From positions 124,001 to 188,000 of the forward strand of contig NZ_PXUP01000003.1 of NCBI RefSeq assembly GCF_003324185.1: 64,000 nt of DNA, in the 5' to 3' direction. The stretch is from Faecalibacterium prausnitzii. GTDB lineage: Bacteria; Bacillota; Clostridia; Oscillospirales; Ruminococcaceae. This document shows positions 58,634-64,000 of the stretch, in pieces (position 1 is the stretch's first letter; each line of letters starts with the position of its first letter). The notes below the pieces were generated by a model. That model had not been told where the DNA came from. It searched no databases and saw only the letters and a list, made by a program, of their open reading frames with translations. A program made the position numbers and the translations under genes.

Positions 58634-61011
58634 AACACAGTTTTTGCGATGGATGGGAGTTTACACGACACTGGACAGAGGCCTTTGGCAAGGGACTGCC
58701 GGTGCCAAAACAGGAAGTCGTCCGCCTGCCCCATACCTGCCGGGAGGTGCCGCTGCATTATGCCTCCCCGGCCGATTACGAGATGGTCTGCGGCTACCGC
58801 AAACGGTTCCGGGTGCCGCCGGTACAGGCTGCGCCCCGGCTGTTTGTCCGCTTTGACGGCGCTGCTCATCAGGCAGTGGTGCGGGTCAACGGCAGGGTTG
58901 CCGGGCAGCACCGGGGCGGCTACACCGGCTTTACGGTGGAGATCACCGATCTTGTTGACCGGGAAGGCGAAAACCTGCTCACCGTGCAGCTGGACACCCG
59001 GGAAGACCCGGCTATCCCGCCCTTTGGCTTTGTCATCGACTACCTGACCTACGGCGGGCTGTACCGGGAGGTCTGGCTGGAGGCTGCGGCAGAAAGCCGC
59101 CTGACTGATTTGTTCGTCTACACGCCCACCCTGCATGACGCCGTGGTGCAGTGGACGGCAGAGCTTGCGCCCGCAGCCGTGGCGGTCCGCATCCGGCTGG
59201 AGACCGCAGACGGTACCCTGCTGGCCCAGCAGACCGCACAGGCGGCAGAAACCGGGAAGATGCAGCTTTCTGTGCCGGACGCACAGCCGTGGGATACAGA
59301 GCACCCGGTTTTGCATCATGCCATTGCAGAGCTTTTGAATGCAGCCGGACAGCCCATCGACCGCAAACAGGTGACGTTTGGCTTCCGCACCGCAGAGTTC
59401 CGGGCGGACGGCTTCTACCTCAACGGAAAAAAGACCTTTCTGCGCGGCTTGAACCGGCACCAGAGCTACCCTTACATCGGCTACGCCGCACCGGAAAGCC
59501 TGCAGCGGGAGGATGCCCGCATTTTGCAGGAGGAGCTGCACTGCACCGCCGTGCGCACCAGCCACTACCCCCAAAGCCAATATTTTCTGGATGAGTGCGA
59601 TCGGCGGGGTCTGCTGGTGTTCACTGAATTGCCGGGCTGGCAGCACATCGGGGACGACAACTGGAAGGACGCCGCCTGTGAAATGCTGCGGGAGATGCTC
59701 CTGCAAAACCGCAGTCATCCCAGCATCATCCTGTGGGGTGTGCGCATCAACGAAAGCGTGGATGACGATACCTTCTACACCCGCACCAACAAAATTGCCC
59801 ATCAGCTGGACCCCAGCCGTGCCACTTCTGGCGTGCGGTATCTGGAAAAGAGCCATCTGCTGGAGGACGTCTACGCCTACAACGATTTTTCCCACAACGG
59901 CGTAACGCCCGGCGCTAAGCCCAAAAAGGACGTGACCCCGGATATGGGCAAGGCGCTGCTCATATCGGAATGCAATGGTCATATGTACCCCACCAAAGCC
60001 TTTGACGATGGCCCGCACCGGCAGGAGCACGCCCTGCGGCACGTCCGGGTACAGAACGCCGCCTATGCCAGCGGGGAACACGCCGGGTGTTTTGGCTGGT
60101 GTATGTTCGACTACCAGACTCACAAGGATTTCGGCTCTGGCGACCGCATCTGCTACCACGGCGTGCTGGACAGCTTCCGCAACCCCAAATTGGCGGCGGC
60201 GGTCTATGCCAGTCAGGGTGACGCTGACCCGGTTCTGGCGGTCAGTTCCTCCATGGACATCGGCGATAACCCCGCCGGGCAGCTGGGCACGGCATACGTT
60301 TTCAGCAATGCCCAGCAGGTCAAGTTGTACAAAAACGATGTGTTCGTTACCGTCCTGCGCCAAAGCGAGTGGACGGCGCTGCCCCACCCGCCTTTTGTGA
60401 TGGACGATACCATCGGTGAGCTGCTGGAAACGCAGGAGCACTTTTCCCCCTCCAAGGCAGCCGCTGTGCGGGACTGCCTGCTGGCCGCCGGAAAATATGG
60501 CTTAGCGGGACTGCCGCTGGCTTACAAGGTCAAATTCGGCTGGTGTATGCTGCACTACAAAATGACCTTTGAGGATGGCGTGGCGCTTTACGGCAAATAT
60601 GTGGGCAACTGGGGCGGCGAAGCCACCCGCTGGCGGTTCGATGCCGTGCAGGACGGCAACGTGGTGCGCAGCGTGACCCTTTGCCCCAGTGCAAAGCTGC
60701 ACTTGGAGGTCAAGGCCAGCCGGACGGCCCTGCGGGAGCAGGACACCTACGATATGGCCGCTGTGCGGGTACGGATTCTGGACGAGAACGGCATTCCCGC
60801 CCCTTACGCACAGTTCCCGGTGCAGTTTGCGGTGGAGGGCAGCGCCGCCCTTGTCGGCCCGCAGACCGCCGTGGCAGAGGGCGGCATGACCGGTACTTAT
60901 CTGCGCACCGTGGGCACTGCCGGAGAATCCGTGCTGACCGTTTCTGCACCGCAGACCCAGCCCGTTGTGCTGCGGTTCACCATCGAAAAGGAGGATGCTG
61001 TATGGAACTGA
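58630..61011 (+). CDS. Glycoside hydrolase family 2 enzyme (beta-galactosidase or beta-glucuronidase type)
   Basis: 793 residues: jelly-roll sugar-binding domain (1-165), immunoglobulin-like domain (about 165-265), TIM barrel (about 270-560) and C-terminal Ig-like domains. The acid/base is E375 in VRINES and the nucleophile E447 in ISECNGH, both in family positions. NGKKTFLRGLNRHQSYP marks the barrel entry. The sugar specificity is not certain; lactose-like or glucuronide substrates are both possible. No signal peptide, so it acts inside the cell on imported sugars, consistent with the symporter gene that overlaps its end by 10 bases. Confidence 0.9.
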   Translation: MKHSFCDGWEFTRHWTEAFGKGLPVPKQEVVRLPHTCREVPLHYASPADYEMVCGYRKRFRVPPVQAAPRLFVRFDGAAHQAVVRVNGRVAGQHRGGYTGFTVEITDLVDREGENLLTVQLDTREDPAIPPFGFVIDYLTYGGLYREVWLEAAAESRLTDLFVYTPTLHDAVVQWTAELAPAAVAVRIRLETADGTLLAQQTAQAAETGKMQLSVPDAQPWDTEHPVLHHAIAELLNAAGQPIDRKQVTFGFRTAEFRADGFYLNGKKTFLRGLNRHQSYPYIGYAAPESLQREDARILQEELHCTAVRTSHYPQSQYFLDECDRRGLLVFTELPGWQHIGDDNWKDAACEMLREMLLQNRSHPSIILWGVRINESVDDDTFYTRTNKIAHQLDPSRATSGVRYLEKSHLLEDVYAYNDFSHNGVTPGAKPKKDVTPDMGKALLISECNGHMYPTKAFDDGPHRQEHALRHVRVQNAAYASGEHAGCFGWCMFDYQTHKDFGSGDRICYHGVLDSFRNPKLAAAVYASQGDADPVLAVSSSMDIGDNPAGQLGTAYVFSNAQQVKLYKNDVFVTVLRQSEWTALPHPPFVMDDTIGELLETQEHFSPSKAAAVRDCLLAAGKYGLAGLPLAYKVKFGWCMLHYKMTFEDGVALYGKYVGNWGGEATRWRFDAVQDGNVVRSVTLCPSAKLHLEVKASRTALREQDTYDMAAVRVRILDENGIPAPYAQFPVQFAVEGSAALVGPQTAVAEGGMTGTYLRTVGTAGESVLTVSAPQTQPVVLRFTIEKEDAVWN

Positions 61012-62387
61012 CCCTGAAACAGAAAACCGCATTCGGTATTGGTGCCGTGGGCAAGGATATGGTATATGCCCTGTCGGCTTCCTACGTCATGTATTATTAT
61101 CAGGATGTGCTGGGGCTTTCGGCCAGCTTTGTGGGCGTTGTTCTCATGGCAGCCCGGTTCTTTGATGCCTTCAACGACCCCTTTATGGGCGTTCTGGTGG
61201 CAAAGACCCGCACTCGCTGGGGGCGTTTCCGGCCGTGGATTTTTTCCGGTACGCTGCTCAATGCGCTGGTGCTCTACGCCCTGTTTGCCGCCCCGGTGCT
61301 GGACGAGGCAGCGCTGATGGTCTATTTCAGCGTGGTGTACATCCTGTGGGGCGTCACCTACACCATGATGGATATCCCATACTGGTCCATGATCCCTGCC
61401 GTGACTCGTACCCCAAAAGACCGGGAGAATCTTTCCATGGTAGGGCGCACCTGTGCAGGCGTTGGCTCTGCCCTCATCGCCATGTTCACCATGCTGCTGG
61501 TGGGAGCCCTTGGCGGCGACAGCGAGCGTGCAGGCTTCCGCTGGGTGGCGCTGATCGTATCAGTGCTCTTTGTGGTGACGGAATTGGTCTGCTGCGCCGC
61601 CATGCAGGAGACCACCCCCAGCGAGATGAAGACCGCCACCGTAAAGGAGATGTTCTCCGCCCTGTTCCGCAACGATCAGGCTATGGTAGTGGTGGGCAGC
61701 ATCGTGCTGATCAACTCGGCGCTGTACCTTACCTCCAACTTCATCATCTATTTCTTCAAGTACGACCTTGGCGGTGCAGGCTGGAAAGCCACCTACACCC
61801 TGTTTTCCACCGTGGGAGGTGCAGCGCAGATCCTTGGTATGATGGTGCTTTACCCCTTGCTGCGCAAAAAGTTCAGCAGTACGCAGGTATTCCATCTGAG
61901 CCTTGTGCTGGCGCTGTGCGGCTACGGCACGCTGCTGGTGTTCTGCCTGACCGGCCTTTCCCGAAGCCTTGCCCTGCTGTGCATCCCGGGCGTTGTCGTG
62001 TTCGCCTGCAACGGGATGCTGAGCGTGCTGACGACCCTGTTCCTTTCCAACAGTGTGGATTACGGCCAGCTCAAGACTGGACGCCGGGAGGAGAGCGTTA
62101 TTTTCTCCATGCAGACCTTTGTGGTCAAGGCAGCCTCCGGCGTGGCGGTATTCCTGACCGGTATCGGGCTGGACCTCATCGGTCTTGTGGGCAACACAGA
62201 GGAGACCGGCCCGGTGGCAGTACAAAGCGCCGGCACCCTGCTGGGTCTGCGCCTGATGATGACCGTTCTGCCCATGCTGGTGCTGGCAGGTGTGCTGGTG
62301 CTGTTCCGCCGCAAGTTTGTTTTGACGGATGAGCGTGCTGCCGAGATCAGCGCACAGCTCCATGGGGAGGAAACGCACCATGACTGA
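61002..62387 (+). CDS. GPH-family glycoside:cation symporter (MelB-like)
   Basis: 461 residues with twelve predicted membrane helices. The family start KQKTAFGIGAVGKDMVYAL and the cation-site region ARFFDAFNDPFMGVLVAKT (acidic residues in helix 2) are present, with TRWGRFRPWI in the first cytoplasmic loop. It imports a glycoside with Na+ or H+. AAAGGAGG lies inside the end of the GH2 gene. Given the flanking GH2 and GH36 enzymes, substrates such as galactosides are likely; this is inference. Confidence 0.91.
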   Translation: MELTLKQKTAFGIGAVGKDMVYALSASYVMYYYQDVLGLSASFVGVVLMAARFFDAFNDPFMGVLVAKTRTRWGRFRPWIFSGTLLNALVLYALFAAPVLDEAALMVYFSVVYILWGVTYTMMDIPYWSMIPAVTRTPKDRENLSMVGRTCAGVGSALIAMFTMLLVGALGGDSERAGFRWVALIVSVLFVVTELVCCAAMQETTPSEMKTATVKEMFSALFRNDQAMVVVGSIVLINSALYLTSNFIIYFFKYDLGGAGWKATYTLFSTVGGAAQILGMMVLYPLLRKKFSSTQVFHLSLVLALCGYGTLLVFCLTGLSRSLALLCIPGVVVFACNGMLSVLTTLFLSNSVDYGQLKTGRREESVIFSMQTFVVKAASGVAVFLTGIGLDLIGLVGNTEETGPVAVQSAGTLLGLRLMMTVLPMLVLAGVLVLFRRKFVLTDERAAEISAQLHGEETHHD

Positions 62388-63990
62388 AACGCTGCACTGG
62401 TACGCGGAAACCTCCGGCGGCACGCGAAAGGGCAGCTGCGCGGTCACGGAGAATGGCAGTGTGCTGCATCTTTCCGCTGACCTGCCCGCCGGGACGCTGA
62501 AAACGGTGCGTGCCGCGCTGCCGTGGACGATGGAAGCAGACGAGCGTCTGTTCATGAACGGCTACCAGACATGGACCTACAGCCCGGAGCTGGACCGGAA
62601 CGGCAAGCTGCGCGGCACCGACCACATTCCGGGATTTCTACTGAAGAAATATGCCTTTGATCGCTACGGTGATTATCATTTTGTGCCCTATGGGCATCAT
62701 AACGGTCAGAGTCACGGCTTTTCCTACTGCTATTTCCGCAAGGGCAAGCAGTTCCGGTTGGTGGCATCGCTGGACGAGACCCCGGGCTACACCATCCTCC
62801 GCTACGACAGCGGCAAAGCCCTGCTGACATTGGAGCGGGACTGCGCCGGGGTGGAGCATCCCGGCGGCAGTTTCCCACTCTTCGACCTGTTTTTTGCCGA
62901 GGGCAGCGAGGTCGAGGTGTTCGACGGCTGGTTTCAGGCGATGGGCATACGCCCTCGGACGGAGAAAAAGCTGGCAGGCTATTCCAGTTGGTACAACCGT
63001 TATCAAAACATCACCGAGGACACCATCCGGGAGGACATGACCGGCTGCCGCAGCCTGCTTTGCCCGGGAGACCTGTTCCAGATCGATGATGGCTGGGAGC
63101 CGAAGGTGGGGGATTGGCTGGAAACGGATACGCAGAAATTCCCCCACGGGCTGAAAGGCATGGTGCAGGAAATTCACGCCTCTGGCTTTCAGGCTGGGCT
63201 ATGGCTTGCACCCTTTGTGTGCGAAAAGGACTCTGTCCTTTTCCGGCAGCACCCGGACTGGCTGCTGAAAGTGGACGGCAAACCGTGGTGCTGCGGCAGC
63301 AACTGGAGCAGTTTCTATGCGCTGGATATCGACAACCCGGCCGTGCTGGACTATCTGCGCCGGGTGTTTGACCGGGTGCTGAACGATTGGGGCTTCGACC
63401 TTGTCAAGCTGGATTTTCTGTACGGCGCTGCTCCCTTTGGCAACACCCGCGAGAGCCGGGCAGCCAGGATGTACCGTGCCATGGAGCTTTTGCGCACATG
63501 GTGCGGGCAAAAGCAGATTCTCGGCTGCGGCGTACCGGTGATGCCGGCTTTCGGGCTGGTGGATTACTGCCGTGTCAGCTGTGACGTAGGGCTGGACTGG
63601 GACGATGTGTGGTATATGCGCCTGTTCCATCGGGAGCGGGTATCCACAAAGCAGGCCATCAACAACACTGTATTCCGGCGGCAACTCAATGACCGCGCCT
63701 ACGGAAGCGACCCGGATGTGTTCTTCCTCCGGGAGGAAAACTGCAAGCTGACGGCAGAGCAAAAGCGCACCCTTGCCACAGTCAATGCCCTGTTGGGCAA
63801 TGTGTTCCTTACCTCGGATATGCCTTCCCACTACACGGATGCGCAGCGGGACGAGTACCGCCGCCTGCGCAGGTTGTTTGAACATGCAAAACAGGTAGAA
63901 GTAGAGACAGAAAATGGTGTGATTACGATCCGGTATTCTCTGGATGAGAAACGTCAAGAGTTGCGGTGCAGTGCTATTTATAGAGAATAA
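62380..63990 (+). CDS. Alpha-galactosidase, GH36 family
   Basis: 536 residues, a short GH36 type. The catalytic nucleophile is D345 in VKLDFLYGA and the acid/base D402 in SCDVGLDWDD. QIDDGWEPKVGDW and GLWLAPFVCEKDS are typical barrel motifs. It removes alpha-linked galactose from raffinose-family or melibiose-type sugars; some relatives act on other alpha-linked sugars. GGGGAGG precedes the ATG, which overlaps the symporter stop by 8 bases. It is the last gene that fits in the window; the operon may go on. Confidence 0.9.
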   Translation: MTETLHWYAETSGGTRKGSCAVTENGSVLHLSADLPAGTLKTVRAALPWTMEADERLFMNGYQTWTYSPELDRNGKLRGTDHIPGFLLKKYAFDRYGDYHFVPYGHHNGQSHGFSYCYFRKGKQFRLVASLDETPGYTILRYDSGKALLTLERDCAGVEHPGGSFPLFDLFFAEGSEVEVFDGWFQAMGIRPRTEKKLAGYSSWYNRYQNITEDTIREDMTGCRSLLCPGDLFQIDDGWEPKVGDWLETDTQKFPHGLKGMVQEIHASGFQAGLWLAPFVCEKDSVLFRQHPDWLLKVDGKPWCCGSNWSSFYALDIDNPAVLDYLRRVFDRVLNDWGFDLVKLDFLYGAAPFGNTRESRAARMYRAMELLRTWCGQKQILGCGVPVMPAFGLVDYCRVSCDVGLDWDDVWYMRLFHRERVSTKQAINNTVFRRQLNDRAYGSDPDVFFLREENCKLTAEQKRTLATVNALLGNVFLTSDMPSHYTDAQRDEYRRLRRLFEHAKQVEVETENGVITIRYSLDEKRQELRCSAIYRE

Positions 63991-64000
63991 TGAGGGCATA

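Overview
The window is 64 kb of chromosome from a fairly GC-rich, low-motility-type Firmicute. Gene order and content (mreCD next to a class B PBP, gdpP/rplI/dnaB, tilS-hpt-ftsH, a CIRCE-controlled groESL operon, deoB-deoA, pyk-luxS, consensus sigma-A promoters, AGGAGG ribosome sites, and GH2/GH36 glycan use) fit a gut member of the Oscillospiraceae. Faecalibacterium or a close relative is my best guess; this is inference from gene content and style, not from a marker gene. No tRNA, rRNA or CRISPR array was seen. Layout: 1-4.7 kb holds the cell-shape cluster (mreB end, mreC, mreD, PBP2) and methylglyoxal synthase. 4.7-5.7 kb on the minus strand holds rnhA and a truncated MnmA-like pseudoenzyme. 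5.8-11.1 kb holds a structured RNA leader, RNase J, the c-di-AMP phosphodiesterase GdpP and UDP-galactopyranose mutase, followed by a palindromic MITE-like repeat. 11.4-17.5 kb carries rplI, dnaB, a fused tilS-hpt frame and ftsH. 17.5-21.5 kb has two uncharacterised membrane-anchored proteins, an autoregulated LacI repressor and a HAD phosphatase. 21.6-30 kb has luxS and pyk (minus), deoB-deoA and the Trk potassium system. 30.2-33.7 kb has a three-gene SPFH / zinc-ribbon / TPM membrane module resembling Bacillus ydjI-ydjG-ydjH. 33.9-38.4 kb has a Clp ATPase, a lipid kinase and a membrane acyltransferase. 38.5-40.7 kb is groES-groEL. 40,665-53,150 is an integrated element of about 12.5 kb inserted exactly at the 3' end of groEL. 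It is bounded by a 16-bp direct repeat (GGGCGGCATGTACTAA) that preserves the GroEL C-terminus. TTACGCC iterons lie at both ends and a truncated tyrosine integrase lies at the right end. The groEL-side terminator now lies beyond the right end. Its cargo looks like defence and addiction: a low-GC pair (uncharacterised protein plus frameshifted AAA+ ATPase), hicA-hicB, and an XRE regulator divergent from a two-gene restriction-modification-like operon. That operon encodes an Eco57I-type methylase with NPPY and a GIY-YIG / SF2 helicase / partial methylase fusion. An sdpR-sdpI immunity pair and remnants of tnpV and an MqsA-like antitoxin are also present. 53.2-57.8 kb returns to chromosome: a second class B PBP, secG, rnr and a small protein. 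58-64 kb is a TetR-controlled, translationally coupled glycan operon: GH2 beta-glycosidase, GPH-family sugar symporter and GH36 alpha-galactosidase.
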